The translations under genes were made by a program, and so were the position numbers. The notes under the pieces are model-generated. The model was not told the DNA's origin. It saw only the letters and a list, made by a program, of their open reading frames with translations, and did no database searches. From Streptomyces niger (GTDB lineage: Bacteria > Actinomycetota > Actinomycetes > Streptomycetales > Streptomycetaceae), in the NCBI RefSeq assembly GCF_000718305.1, contig NZ_JOFQ01000012.1, positions 186,001 to 250,000 on the forward strand: DNA of 64,000 nucleotides, given 5' to 3'. Below, one piece after another: positions 30,636-39,727 of this stretch; the first letter of the stretch is position 1, and the number at the start of each line of letters is the position of its first letter.

Positions 30636-31814
30636 GTGCACCTCGAATACACGCCCGAACAACAGCGGCTACGCGCCGAGCTGAGGACCTACTTCGCCGA
30701 GTTGGTGCCGGACAACGCGTACGCGCGCTACGCGGCGCCGGCCGATCAGAAACGCTTCTACCGGGAGACGATCCGCCGGCTGGGCGCCGACCGCTGGCTC
30801 GGCGTCGGCTGGCCGCAGGAGTACGGCGGCCGCGGCCTCACCCCCGTCGAGCAGTTCGTCTTCTTCGACGAGGCGGCCCAGGCGGGCGTTCCGCTGCCCC
30901 TGATGGCGCTGAACACCGTCGGTCCGACGATCATGAAGTACGGCACCGAGGAGCAGAAGGCGTACTTCCTGCCGAAGATCCTCTCAGGCGAGCTGGACTT
31001 CGCCATCGGGTACAGCGAACCGGACGCTGGCACCGACCTCGCGGCCCTGAAGACCCGCGCCGTACGGGACGGCGACCATTACGTCGTCAACGGGCAGAAG
31101 ATCTGGACCACCAACGGGGACACCGCCGACTGGGTGTGGCTGGCCGTCCGCACCGACCCCGAGGCGCCGCCCCACAAGGGCATCACCATGCTCCTCGTGC
31201 CCACCGACGACCCCGGCTACAGCTGCACCCTCATCAACACCCTCGCCTCCCACGACACCACCGCCAGCTACTACGAGGACGTTCGCGTCCCCGTGAGCCA
31301 CCGGGTCGGCGCGGAGAACGAGGGCTGGCGGATCATCACCAACCAGCTCAACCACGAGCGCGTCACGCTCGCCGCACACGGCACGATGGCGATCCGCGCC
31401 CTGCACGACGTCCAACGCTGGGCTATGGAGACCAAGCTCGCGGACGGCCGGCGCGTCATCGACCTGGGCTGGGTACGCGCCCGGCTGGCCCGCACGCACA
31501 CCGAGCTGGAGGCGCTGCGGCTGCTGAACTGGCGCATGGTCGACGCGCTCCAGCGCGCCACCCTCACCCCCCAGGACGCCTCCGCCGTCAAGGTCTACGG
31601 CTCGGAGGCGCGGCGCGACGCCTACGCCTGGCTGATGGAGGTCGTCGGCGCCGCGGGACCCTTGAAGGAGGGCTCGGCGGGCGCGGTGCTCCATGGCGAG
31701 CTGGAGCGTGGCTACCGGTCCGCCGTCATCTTCACGTTCGGCGGCGGCAACAACGAGATCCAACGGGAGATCATCTCCTGGATCGGCCTCGGGATGCCCC
31801 GCGTACGCAGGTGA
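30636..31814 (+). CDS. Acyl-CoA dehydrogenase (FadE-like)
   Basis: A 392-aa flavoprotein catalysing alpha,beta-desaturation of an acyl-CoA. Signatures: MKYGTEEQKAYFLPKILSGE, FAIGYSEPDAGTDLAALKTRA (FAD/substrate loop), IWTTNGDTADWVWL, and the C-terminal FTFGGGNNEIQREIISWIGLGMPR with the conserved Glu. The catalytic base is at the family-variable position. GTG 30636 has GGGAGG 4 nt upstream. Of the actinobacterial FadE types found in steroid or branched-chain degradation. Followed at 27 nt by the DUF2236 gene and preceded by a KstR-like palindrome. Confidence 0.92.
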   Translation: MHLEYTPEQQRLRAELRTYFAELVPDNAYARYAAPADQKRFYRETIRRLGADRWLGVGWPQEYGGRGLTPVEQFVFFDEAAQAGVPLPLMALNTVGPTIMKYGTEEQKAYFLPKILSGELDFAIGYSEPDAGTDLAALKTRAVRDGDHYVVNGQKIWTTNGDTADWVWLAVRTDPEAPPHKGITMLLVPTDDPGYSCTLINTLASHDTTASYYEDVRVPVSHRVGAENEGWRIITNQLNHERVTLAAHGTMAIRALHDVQRWAMETKLADGRRVIDLGWVRARLARTHTELEALRLLNWRMVDALQRATLTPQDASAVKVYGSEARRDAYAWLMEVVGAAGPLKEGSAGAVLHGELERGYRSAVIFTFGGGNNEIQREIISWIGLGMPRVRR

Positions 31815-31841
31815 TCCCGTACGGGCGAAGGGGGTACGGCG

Positions 31842-32810
31842 GTGGCGGACGAAGACCTCGGGAGGGCCGGACGGCGGGCCCCGAAGGCGAGCGGGGGCCG
31901 GCCCTCGAAGGCGGACCCCGGGCTCTACGGGCCGGACTCCGTGACCTGGCAGCTGCACGGCGACCCGATGATGTGGATAGCGGGCGTCCGCGCGCTCTAC
32001 CTCCAGGCGCTGCATCCGCGCGCCGTTCGGGGCGTCATGCAGAACTCCGACTTCCGGCGGGACGCCTGGGGGCGGCTGATGCGCACCGCCGGGTTCGTCG
32101 GCACCACCACCTTCGGCACCACGGAGGCCGCCGAGCGGGCCGGGGCCGCGGTCCGCCGGATCCACCGCGGGCTGACCGCCGCCGACCCCGCCACCGGCGA
32201 GCGTTACCCCATCGACGAGCCGGGGCTGCTCCTGTGGGTGCACTGCGCCGAGATCGACTCCTACCTGGAGGTCGTCCGCCGCTCCGGATACGCCGCGAGC
32301 GCCGCCCTTCACGGGGCCGCCGGCGACGCGTACATACGGGAGAACCGCACCGCCGCCCGACTCGTAGGGCTCGACCCCGCCACCGTTCCAGGGGACCGGG
32401 CGCAGCTCGCCGCGTACTTCGAAGAGGTGAGGTCCGAACTGGCCGCGACCCCCGAAGCGGCGGCCGTCGACGACTTCTTGCGGCGGCCGCCCGCCCCCCT
32501 TCCGCTGCTCCCCGTCCGCGCGCTGCTCTGGCGCCAGGTGGCTTCCTTGGCGTACGAAGCGCTCCCCCCGTATGCGCACGAGCTGTACGGCAGACCGGCA
32601 CCGCCTCCGGACACGGTGGACCGGAAGCTGCGCGTCGCAGGACGGGTGCTGCGGTCGGTCCCCGCGACCGTGCGCTGGCAACTGCCCCCGAAACACATCC
32701 TCCGCGCGGTGGCCAGACTCGGACCCGGCACGCGCCCGTCGGCCTACAAGCTGTGCCGCCCGGCCGCCATACTGAGGTCTCACGGTGCTCAGGGGGAGCC
32801 ACGAGGCTGA
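31842..32810 (+). CDS. DUF2236 / MpaB-family oxygenase-like protein
   Basis: A 322-aa helical protein of the DUF2236 family (related to the rubber oxygenase Lcp and MpaB). Key features: PDSVTWQLHGDPMMWIAGVRALYLQALHPRAVRGV, where the conserved His near residue 58 can ligate heme, and LLLWVHCAEIDSYLEVVRR with another conserved His. The first 25 residues are low-complexity. Many family members bind a b-type heme and act as oxygenases; activity here is inferred. The GTG start at 31842 follows a G-rich site at about 7 nt. Probably co-transcribed with the acyl-CoA dehydrogenase. Confidence 0.85.
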   Translation: MADEDLGRAGRRAPKASGGRPSKADPGLYGPDSVTWQLHGDPMMWIAGVRALYLQALHPRAVRGVMQNSDFRRDAWGRLMRTAGFVGTTTFGTTEAAERAGAAVRRIHRGLTAADPATGERYPIDEPGLLLWVHCAEIDSYLEVVRRSGYAASAALHGAAGDAYIRENRTAARLVGLDPATVPGDRAQLAAYFEEVRSELAATPEAAAVDDFLRRPPAPLPLLPVRALLWRQVASLAYEALPPYAHELYGRPAPPPDTVDRKLRVAGRVLRSVPATVRWQLPPKHILRAVARLGPGTRPSAYKLCRPAAILRSHGAQGEPRG

Positions 32811-32837
32811 TTACGGGGACGGGGGCGGCGGCAGGCG

Positions 32838-35024
32838 ATGGGGGAGAGCAGGCTGATCCACGGCCGTTACCGGTTGATCGATCTGATCGGGCGCGGGGGG
32901 ATGGGCGAGGTGTGGCGGGCCCGGGACGAGTCCCTGGGCCGCCGGGTCGCGGTCAAGTGTCTCAAGCCGCTGGGGCAGCAGCAGGACGCGTCGTTCATGC
33001 GGGTGCTGCGGGAGCGGTTCCGCCGCGAGGCGCGAGTGGCCGCCGGGCTGCAGCACCGCGGCATCACCGTCGTGCACGACTTCGGCGAGGACGACGGCAT
33101 TCTGTACATCGTCATGGAGCTGCTGGACGGGCGCAATCTCAGCCAGCTTCTGGAGGACAACCGCCGGAATCCGCTGCCCGTGCCGGACTTCGCCGACATC
33201 GCCGACCAGGTGTCGGCAGCGCTCGCGTACACGCACGAGCAGGCGGTCGTGCACCGGGACCTGAAGCCCGCCAACATCGTCCGGATAGCGGACGGGACGG
33301 TGAAGATCTGCGACTTCGGCATCGCCCGGCTCGGCCACGACATCGGCTTCACCGCCCGCCTCACCGGTACCGGCGTCGCGATGGGCACGCCGCATTACAT
33401 GTCGCCGGAGCAGATCGCGGGCGGCACCATCGACCACCGCAGCGACCTGTACTCCCTGGGCTGCGTACTGTACGAACTGGCAACGGGGGCACCGCCGTTC
33501 GAATTCGACGACGCCTGGGCGGTGCTCGTGGGCCACCGCGACACGGCGCCCGAACCGCTCCGCAAGCGCCGTCCCGACCTGCCCGAGGCCTACGAGCGCA
33601 TCGTCCTCGACCTGCTCGCCAAGGACCCCGACGACCGCCCGCGCGACGCCGCCGAACTGGGCAAGCGCATCGCCACGGCGCGCGCCCCGCAGCAGACCGC
33701 CGCGGGGCTGCCCGCCTGGACGGCCGGCATGCGGATCGGCGCGGGGGCCCGGCCGGTCCATACGCTCCGCACGCCGCCCCGCGGCGCCGTCGGCGAACTG
33801 ACGGGCTCCTGGACCGTCGGCTTCGACCTGCGCGGCCCCGACAGCGTCCCGCCCGCCCGCGGGCGTCCCACGCCCTCACCGGCGGTGCTCGCCGCGCTCG
33901 CCGGGCGGCACAACGCCGGGTTGAGCCTGGGCCGGCTGGGCCGCTGGGAGGAGGCGGGCGAGGCGCACCGCGCGGTCGCCGCCGAGCGGGAGCACGTGCT
34001 GGGGCCCGACCACGCCGACACCCTCGCCAGCCGCTTCGAGGTGGCCTTCACCCTGGCGCGCTCGGGCCGGTTCGCCGACGCGCTGCGCGAGTACGAGACG
34101 GTCGCGGCCGGCCGCGAGCGGACGCTCGGCGCCGAGCACGCCGACACGCTCGCCGCCCGCCAGGAGACCGCATACGTACTCGGCCGCCTCGGCCGCCACT
34201 TCGAAGCGCACCAGGTCTACACCTCGGTGCTCGCGGCCCGTGACCGCACGATGGGCGCCGACCACCCCGACACCTTGCGCTGCCGCCACAACCTCGCCTA
34301 CAACCTCAGCCGCCTCGGACGCCTGGAGGACTCCTACGAGATGGCGCGCGAGGTCGCCGCCGCGCGCGCCCGGGTGCTCGGCGAGCGCCACCCCGAGACC
34401 CTGGTCACGCGCCACGAGGTCGCGTACACCCTGGGCCGGTTGGGACGCTGGCCCGAAGCGCTGCGCACGTACCGGGAGGTGGCCGCGGCGCGCTCCCAGG
34501 CGCTCGGCCCGGACCATCCCGATACGCTCGCCGCGACGTACGAGGTCGGGATAAGCCTCGGGCGGCTGGGCCGCAGCGCGGAGGCGCTGGAGCTCTACCG
34601 GGGCCTGGTGGCGGCCCGCACCGAGGCGCAGGGCCCGGAGGACCCGGAGACGCTGCGCGCGCGGCACGGTCTGGGTGTCAACCTCGGGCGGCTCGGGCGC
34701 TGGGAGGAGGCGCTGGCCGAGGCCCGCGAGGTGTGTGCGCTGCGCGAGAAGGCGCTCGGTCCGGACCATCCGGACACGCTCGTCAGCCGCCGGGAGGTCG
34801 CCGTCGGGCTGGGCTGGCTGAAACGTTGGGACGAGGCCCTGTCGGTCTACCGGCAGGTCGCCGAGGCCCGCGAGCGGGTGCTCGGGCCCGATCATTCGGA
34901 CGCGCTCGCCAGCCGCACCGACGAGGCGCACTGCCTGGAGCAGCTCGGCCGCGAGGCCGAGGCGGTCGGCCTGTACCGCCGGGTGGCGGCCCTCCGGCAG
35001 CACCGGGGGACGCAGGGAGGCTGA
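32838..35024 (+). CDS. Ser/Thr protein kinase with nine C-terminal TPRs
   Basis: A 728-aa soluble Hanks-type kinase. N-terminal kinase (residues 11-275): glycine loop GRGGMGEVW, Lys40, HRDLKPAN with Asp141, DFG at 159-161 and SPEQ in the activation segment. A Pro/Ala-rich linker follows. Residues about 350-728 then form nine consecutive 42-residue repeats of kinesin-light-chain/TPR_10 type, each carrying a variant of LGRLGRWEEA and ending in a variant of LGPDHPDTL. There is no TM helix or extracellular sensor, so the TPR array must supply partner recognition. It follows the DUF2236 gene by 27 nt. Substrates unknown. Confidence 0.93.
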   Translation: MGESRLIHGRYRLIDLIGRGGMGEVWRARDESLGRRVAVKCLKPLGQQQDASFMRVLRERFRREARVAAGLQHRGITVVHDFGEDDGILYIVMELLDGRNLSQLLEDNRRNPLPVPDFADIADQVSAALAYTHEQAVVHRDLKPANIVRIADGTVKICDFGIARLGHDIGFTARLTGTGVAMGTPHYMSPEQIAGGTIDHRSDLYSLGCVLYELATGAPPFEFDDAWAVLVGHRDTAPEPLRKRRPDLPEAYERIVLDLLAKDPDDRPRDAAELGKRIATARAPQQTAAGLPAWTAGMRIGAGARPVHTLRTPPRGAVGELTGSWTVGFDLRGPDSVPPARGRPTPSPAVLAALAGRHNAGLSLGRLGRWEEAGEAHRAVAAEREHVLGPDHADTLASRFEVAFTLARSGRFADALREYETVAAGRERTLGAEHADTLAARQETAYVLGRLGRHFEAHQVYTSVLAARDRTMGADHPDTLRCRHNLAYNLSRLGRLEDSYEMAREVAAARARVLGERHPETLVTRHEVAYTLGRLGRWPEALRTYREVAAARSQALGPDHPDTLAATYEVGISLGRLGRSAEALELYRGLVAARTEAQGPEDPETLRARHGLGVNLGRLGRWEEALAEAREVCALREKALGPDHPDTLVSRREVAVGLGWLKRWDEALSVYRQVAEARERVLGPDHSDALASRTDEAHCLEQLGREAEAVGLYRRVAALRQHRGTQGG

Positions 35025-35185
35025 GGCGTACCGGGGCCGTGCGGCCGCTGCGGGCGTCGGCCGAGTGACGTGCGGGCGCCGCCCAGGTGTCCGGTCGTGG
35101 TCGGGTGGGAACGTTTCGGAGCGCTGCCCTACCGGAGGGAGGCCGACCTCTGGCCGGTTGTGATCGCCCCGTGCTACCAAGAGAC

Positions 35186-36739
35186 ATGCCGGAACGGACG
35201 TCCTATGACGTGATCATTGTCGGCGGCGGGCACAACGGTCTCGTCGCCGCCGCGTACCTCGCCCGCGCCGGGCGCAGCGTGCTCGTACTGGAACGGCTCG
35301 ACCACACCGGTGGCGCGGCCGTCTCCACCAGGGCCTTCGCCGGGATCGACGCCCGGCTCTCGCGCTACTCCTACCTTGTCAGCCTGCTGCCGCCGAAGAT
35401 CGTCCAGGATCTCGGGCTGCGCTTCGCCGTTCGGAAGCGCACCGTCTCCTCGTACACCCCCACCGACCGCGACGGCCGGCCCACCGGGCTCCTCGTGGGC
35501 GGCGGTCCGGCCCGCACTCGTGCCGCGTTCGAAGCGCTGACCGGCTCGGACCGCGAGTACGAGGCCTGGGAACGCTTCTACGGGACGACGGCGCGGGTCG
35601 CCGCGCGCGTCTTCCCGACCCTCACCGAACCGCTGCCCACTCGTGCGGAGCTCCGCGCCCGCATCGACGACGAGGACGCCTGGCAGGCCCTCTTCGAGCG
35701 GCCGATCGGCGAGACCATCGAGAAGACCTTCGCCGACGACCTCGTACGCGGCGTCGTCCTCACCGACGGCCTGATCGGCACCTTCGCCGCCGCGCACGAC
35801 GAGACGCTGCGGCAGAACCGCTGCTTCCTGTACCACGTCATCGGCGGCGGCACCGGCGACTGGGACGTGCCGCTCGGCGGCATGGGGGCGCTCACGGACG
35901 CGCTGGCCCGGGCCGCACGGCAGGCCGGCGCCGAGATCGCCACCGGCCATGAGGTGACCCGGCTCGCCACGGACGGCACGGCAGCCGAAGTCACCTGTGA
36001 GCAAGGCACGTTCGGCGCCCGCCACGTGCTGGTGAACGCCTCCCCCGAGGCGCTGGCCGGGCTCCTCGGGGAGCAGCCGCCGGAGCCGGCCGAAGGTGCC
36101 CAGCTCAAGGTCAACATGTTGCTGACGCGACTGCCGCGCCTACGGGACGGCGGCGTCGACCCCCGAGAGGCGTTCTCCGGCACCTTCCACATCGCGGAGG
36201 GGTACGAACAGCTGGAGACGGCCTACCAACAGGCCGCGGCCGGTGCGCTCCCCACGGCACCGCCCAGCGAGATCTACTGCCACTCCCTGACCGACCCGTC
36301 CATCCTCGCCCCCGACCTCGTACGCCAGGGCTACCAGACCCTCACGCTCTTCGGGCTGCACACCCCGGCGCGCCTCTTCGCCGGCGACAACGACGCACAA
36401 CGGGAGAGCCTGCTGCGGGCCACCGTCGAGCAACTGGACGCGCACCTCGCGGAGCCGCTGGCCGACTGCCTGGCCCACGACGCCGACGGCCGCCCCTGCA
36501 TCGAGGCGAAGAGCCCGCTGGACCTGGAACGCGACCTCCGCCTTCCCGGCGGCAACATCTTCCACGGCGACCTGTCCTTCCCGTACGCGGAGGACCACGT
36601 GGACGACACCCCCGCCGCCCGCTGGGGCGTCGCCACCGGCCACCCCAACGTCCTGCTCTGCGGCGCGGGCGCACCGCGCGGCGGCGGCGTCAGCGGCATC
36701 CCCGGCCACAACGCGGCAATGGCCGTCCTGACGACCTGA
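35186..36739 (+). CDS. Phytoene-desaturase-like (CrtI-type) NAD(P)/FAD oxidoreductase
   Basis: A 517-aa flavoprotein. The N-terminal FAD motif is VIIVGGGHNGLVAAAYLARAGRSVLVLER, followed by GGAAVSTRAFAGIDARLSRYSYL. The C-terminal signature LLCGAGAPRGGGVSGIPGHNAA closes the FAD fold. No carotenoid synthesis genes (crtE, crtB) are adjacent, so it belongs to the broader group of CrtI/COG1233 oxidoreductases rather than true phytoene desaturase. ATG 35186 has only a weak purine tract (AAGAG) upstream; in-frame earlier starts lack one too. Surrounded by acyl-CoA catabolism genes; substrate probably lipophilic. Confidence 0.85.
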   Translation: MPERTSYDVIIVGGGHNGLVAAAYLARAGRSVLVLERLDHTGGAAVSTRAFAGIDARLSRYSYLVSLLPPKIVQDLGLRFAVRKRTVSSYTPTDRDGRPTGLLVGGGPARTRAAFEALTGSDREYEAWERFYGTTARVAARVFPTLTEPLPTRAELRARIDDEDAWQALFERPIGETIEKTFADDLVRGVVLTDGLIGTFAAAHDETLRQNRCFLYHVIGGGTGDWDVPLGGMGALTDALARAARQAGAEIATGHEVTRLATDGTAAEVTCEQGTFGARHVLVNASPEALAGLLGEQPPEPAEGAQLKVNMLLTRLPRLRDGGVDPREAFSGTFHIAEGYEQLETAYQQAAAGALPTAPPSEIYCHSLTDPSILAPDLVRQGYQTLTLFGLHTPARLFAGDNDAQRESLLRATVEQLDAHLAEPLADCLAHDADGRPCIEAKSPLDLERDLRLPGGNIFHGDLSFPYAEDHVDDTPAARWGVATGHPNVLLCGAGAPRGGGVSGIPGHNAAMAVLTT

Positions 36740-36740
36740 C

Positions 36741-36798
36741 CGCCCCACCCCGGCCTCCACCACCCCACCCCGGCCTCCACCGCCCCCTCGGCCTCCGC
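36741..36798. repeat. Tandem 20-bp C-rich repeat
   Basis: Two copies of a 20-bp unit, 36741-36760 and 36761-36780, differ at one base (second position). A degenerate third copy follows to 36798. They lie immediately after the CrtI-like stop codon and before a terminator hairpin. Confidence 0.7.
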
Positions 36799-36802
36799 CG
36801 GC

Positions 36803-36830
36803 CCGCCCCGGCCTTCCCCGGCCGGGGCGG
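36803..36830. terminator. Terminator hairpin after the CrtI-like gene
   Basis: CCGCCCCGGCC (36803-36813) pairs perfectly with GGCCGGGGCGG (36820-36830) around a 6-nt loop, 64 nt after the stop codon. Confidence 0.75.
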
Positions 36831-36878
36831 AGCCTGTCGGCGGTCCTGGGGCCGTCAGGCACAACCGACAGCCGCAAA

Positions 36879-36893
36879 CTGACGTTGCGTCAG
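36879..36893. promoter_or_regulatory. Palindrome CTGAC-N5-GTCAG upstream of the nitronate monooxygenase gene (copy 1)
   Basis: CTGACGTTGCGTCAG is a perfect 6-3-6 palindrome followed by AAAAACTCTT. The same arms and the same flank (AAAACTCTT) occur at 45761-45775, so a shared TetR-like regulator is likely. Confidence 0.65.
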
Positions 36894-36936
36894 AAAAACT
36901 CTTCCCTCGTGTGGCGTGCTGCGGCATCCTGCGCCC

Positions 36937-38037
36937 ATGCAGACGGAGTTGAGCAGCACACTGGGGGCCGAGCACGCCGTCTTCGGGTTCACGCCGTTTC
37001 CCGCCGTGGCCGCGGCGATCAGCCGCGCGGGCGGATTCGGGGTGCTCGGCGCGGTACGGTACGGCGCCGCCGACGACCTCGCGCGCGACCTGGACTGGAT
37101 GCAGGAGCACACCGAAGGCCTGCCGTACGGCCTGGACGTGGTGATGCCCGCGAAGAAGGTCGAGGGCGTCACCGAGGCCGACATCGAAGCGATGATCCCC
37201 GAGGCCCACCGCGCGTACGTCGAGGAGACGCTCGCCGCACACGGCGTGCCGCCGCTTCCCGAGGGCGAGGCGTCCGGGTGGCGGATCACCGGATGGCTGG
37301 AGCAGGTGGCCCGCTCCCAGCTGGACGTCGCCTTCGACTACCCGATCAAGCTGCTCGCCAACGCGCTCGGCTCGCCGCCGCCCGATGTCGTCCGCCGCGC
37401 CCACGACCACGGCGTCCTCGTGGCCGCACTGGCGGGCAGCCCCCGGCACGCCCGGCACCACCAGGAAGCCGGCATCGACGTCATCGTCGCGCAGGGCTAC
37501 GAGGCGGGCGGGCACACCGGCGAGATCGCCACGATGGTGCTGACCCCCGAAGTCGTACGCGCCGTCGACCCGCTCCCCGTGCTGGCCGCCGGCGGCATCG
37601 GCACCGGCGAACAGGTCGCGGCGGGCCTCGCCCTCGGGGCGCAGGGTGTCTGGCTCGGCTCGGTCTGGCTGACCACCGAGGAGGCCGAACTGCACTCGCC
37701 GCTGCTCACTCGGAAGCTGCTCGCCGCCGGCCCCGGAGACACCGTCCGCTCGCGCGCCCTCACGGGGAAGCCCGCACGGCAGCTGCGTACGGAGTGGACC
37801 GATGCCTGGGACGATCCGACGGGCCCCGGCCCGCTGCCCATGCCGCTGCAGGGCCTGCTGGTCGCCGACGCGCTCACGCGCATCCAGAAGTACGAGACGG
37901 AGGCGCTGCTCGGCACCCCGGTCGGCCAGATCGTCGGACAGATGAACAGCACCCGCAGCGTGCAGGCCGTCTTCGACGACCTCACCCGCGGGTTCGAACG
38001 CGCCATCGACCGCATCAACCGCATCGCCGGCCGTTGA
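36937..38037 (+). CDS. Nitronate monooxygenase family FMN protein (2-nitropropane dioxygenase-like)
   Basis: A 366-aa TIM-barrel flavoprotein. Signatures: FTPFPAVAAAISRAGGFGVLGA at the N-terminus, IDVIVAQGYEAGGHTG (FMN phosphate and catalytic His region) and PVLAAGGIGTGEQVAAGLALGAQGVWLGSVWL. The family oxidises alkyl nitronates, but many actinobacterial members sit in acyl-CoA or steroid clusters with unknown roles. ATG 36937 has no clear ribosome site; a GTG 21 nt upstream is also poor. The next gene, an acyl-CoA ligase, starts 12 nt after the stop, so they form an operon under the CTGAC palindrome. Confidence 0.9.
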   Translation: MQTELSSTLGAEHAVFGFTPFPAVAAAISRAGGFGVLGAVRYGAADDLARDLDWMQEHTEGLPYGLDVVMPAKKVEGVTEADIEAMIPEAHRAYVEETLAAHGVPPLPEGEASGWRITGWLEQVARSQLDVAFDYPIKLLANALGSPPPDVVRRAHDHGVLVAALAGSPRHARHHQEAGIDVIVAQGYEAGGHTGEIATMVLTPEVVRAVDPLPVLAAGGIGTGEQVAAGLALGAQGVWLGSVWLTTEEAELHSPLLTRKLLAAGPGDTVRSRALTGKPARQLRTEWTDAWDDPTGPGPLPMPLQGLLVADALTRIQKYETEALLGTPVGQIVGQMNSTRSVQAVFDDLTRGFERAIDRINRIAGR

Positions 38038-38049
38038 GGAGGGCTGCAC

Positions 38050-39636
38050 ATGAAGGGCGACACCACGACACGAGAGCCGCAACCCGGGACACCGGCCCCC
38101 AGCGGCTTCTGGGCCCAGGCCACCGCGGCGCCGGACCGCACCGTGCTCGTCGCACCGGACGGCGAGGAGTGGACGGCGGGCCGCCTGCATGCCGCCTGCA
38201 ACCGTCTCGTGCACGGCCTGCGCGCCGCCGGACTGCGCCGCGGCGACGCGTTCGCCGTCGTCCTGCCCAACGGGGTGGAGTTCTTCACCGCCTACCTCGC
38301 CGCCAGCCAGGCCGGGTTCTACCTCGTGCCCGTCAACCACCACCTCGTCGGCCCGGAGATCGCCTGGATCGTCGCCGACTCCGGCGCCAAGGTGCTCATC
38401 ACGCACGAGCGCTTCGGGGACGCGGCCCGCTCCGCGGCGGACGAGGCCGGACTGCCCGCCGCACACCGGTACGCGGTCGGCGCCGTCGACGGCTTCCGCC
38501 CGTACGCCGAGCTCCTTCAGGGGCAGCCGGAGACGCCCCCCGAGGAGCGCACGCTCGGCTGGGTCATGAACTACACCTCCGGCACCACCGGACGCCCGCG
38601 CGGCATCCGCCGCCCGCTGCCCGGCAAGCCCCCCGAGGAGACCCATCTCGGCGGCTTTCTCGGGATCTTCGGCATCCGGCCCTTCGACGACAACGTGCAT
38701 CTCGTGTGCTCGCCGCTCTACCACACGGCCGTCCTGCAGTTCTCCGGCGCCTCGCTGCACATCGGCCACCGGCTCGTCCTCATGGACCGCTGGACCCCCG
38801 AAGAGATGCTGCGCCTCATCGACACGTACCGCTGCACGCACACCCACATGGTGCCCACCCAGTTCCACCGGCTGCTCGCCCTTCCGGAGGAGATCAGGAA
38901 CCGGTACGACGTGTCCGCCATGCGGCACGCCATCCACGGTGCGGCGCCCTGCCCGGACCACGTCAAACGCGCCATGATCGACTGGTGGGGAAGCTGCGTC
39001 GAGGAGTACTACGCGGCCAGCGAGGGCGGCGGCGCCTTCGCCACCGCCGAGGACTGGCTCAAGAAACCCGGCACGGTCGGCAAAGCCTGGCCCATCAGCG
39101 AACTCGCGGTCTTCGACGACGACGGCAACCGCCTCCCGCCCGGCGAGGTCGGCACCGTCTACATGAAGATGGCCACCGGCGGTTTCCGCTATCACAAGGA
39201 CGACGGCAAGACCGAGAAGAACCGCATCGGCGACTTCTTCACCGTCGGCGACCTCGGCTACCTCGACGAGGACGGCTACCTCTTCCTGCGCGACCGCAAG
39301 ATCGACATGATCATCTCCGGCGGCGTCAACATCTACCCCGCCGAGATCGAGGCCGCCCTGCTCGCCCACCCCGCCGTCGCCGACGCCGCCGCCTTCGGCA
39401 TCCCCCACGACGACTGGGGCGAGGAGGTCAAGGCCGTCGTGCAGCCCGAGGAAGGCCGCACAGCGGGCCCGGAACTGGCCGCCGAGATACTGGACCACTG
39501 CGCCACCCGACTGGCCGGCTACAAGCGCCCCAAGAGCGTCGACTTCCTCGCCGCCATGCCCCGTGACCCCAACGGCAAGCTCTACAAGAGGCGGCTGCGC
39601 GCACCGTACTGGGAGGGCCGCGAACGCGCCCTCTGA
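38050..39636 (+). CDS. Acyl-CoA synthetase (FadD-like), first of three
   Basis: A 528-aa adenylate-forming ligase. Motifs: AMP-binding YTSGTTGRPRG near residue 175, substrate-region YYAASEGGG, hinge GDLGYLDEDGYLFLRDRKIDMIISGGVNIYP and the C-terminal lysine in PRDPNGKLYKRRLR. It activates carboxylic acids to acyl-CoA via acyl-adenylate. The gatekeeper residues resemble FadD4/FadD19-type ligases acting on bulky or steroid-derived acids (tentative). GAGGAGG precedes ATG 38050 by 7 nt. Operon with the nitronate monooxygenase. Confidence 0.9.
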   Translation: MKGDTTTREPQPGTPAPSGFWAQATAAPDRTVLVAPDGEEWTAGRLHAACNRLVHGLRAAGLRRGDAFAVVLPNGVEFFTAYLAASQAGFYLVPVNHHLVGPEIAWIVADSGAKVLITHERFGDAARSAADEAGLPAAHRYAVGAVDGFRPYAELLQGQPETPPEERTLGWVMNYTSGTTGRPRGIRRPLPGKPPEETHLGGFLGIFGIRPFDDNVHLVCSPLYHTAVLQFSGASLHIGHRLVLMDRWTPEEMLRLIDTYRCTHTHMVPTQFHRLLALPEEIRNRYDVSAMRHAIHGAAPCPDHVKRAMIDWWGSCVEEYYAASEGGGAFATAEDWLKKPGTVGKAWPISELAVFDDDGNRLPPGEVGTVYMKMATGGFRYHKDDGKTEKNRIGDFFTVGDLGYLDEDGYLFLRDRKIDMIISGGVNIYPAEIEAALLAHPAVADAAAFGIPHDDWGEEVKAVVQPEEGRTAGPELAAEILDHCATRLAGYKRPKSVDFLAAMPRDPNGKLYKRRLRAPYWEGRERAL

Positions 39637-39727
39637 GACACGGCGCGGCGGCCGGGGCCACCGGAGCCCGCCGCGCCCCGATGCCGCCTCCCTTGACCCG
39701 GACGGAGGCTGGGCACAGGATCGCGCC

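Noticed and set aside
35186..36739. True phytoene desaturase of a carotenoid cluster
   Set aside because: No crtE, crtB or crtY genes nearby and the neighbours are acyl-CoA enzymes; called only as a CrtI-like oxidoreductase.
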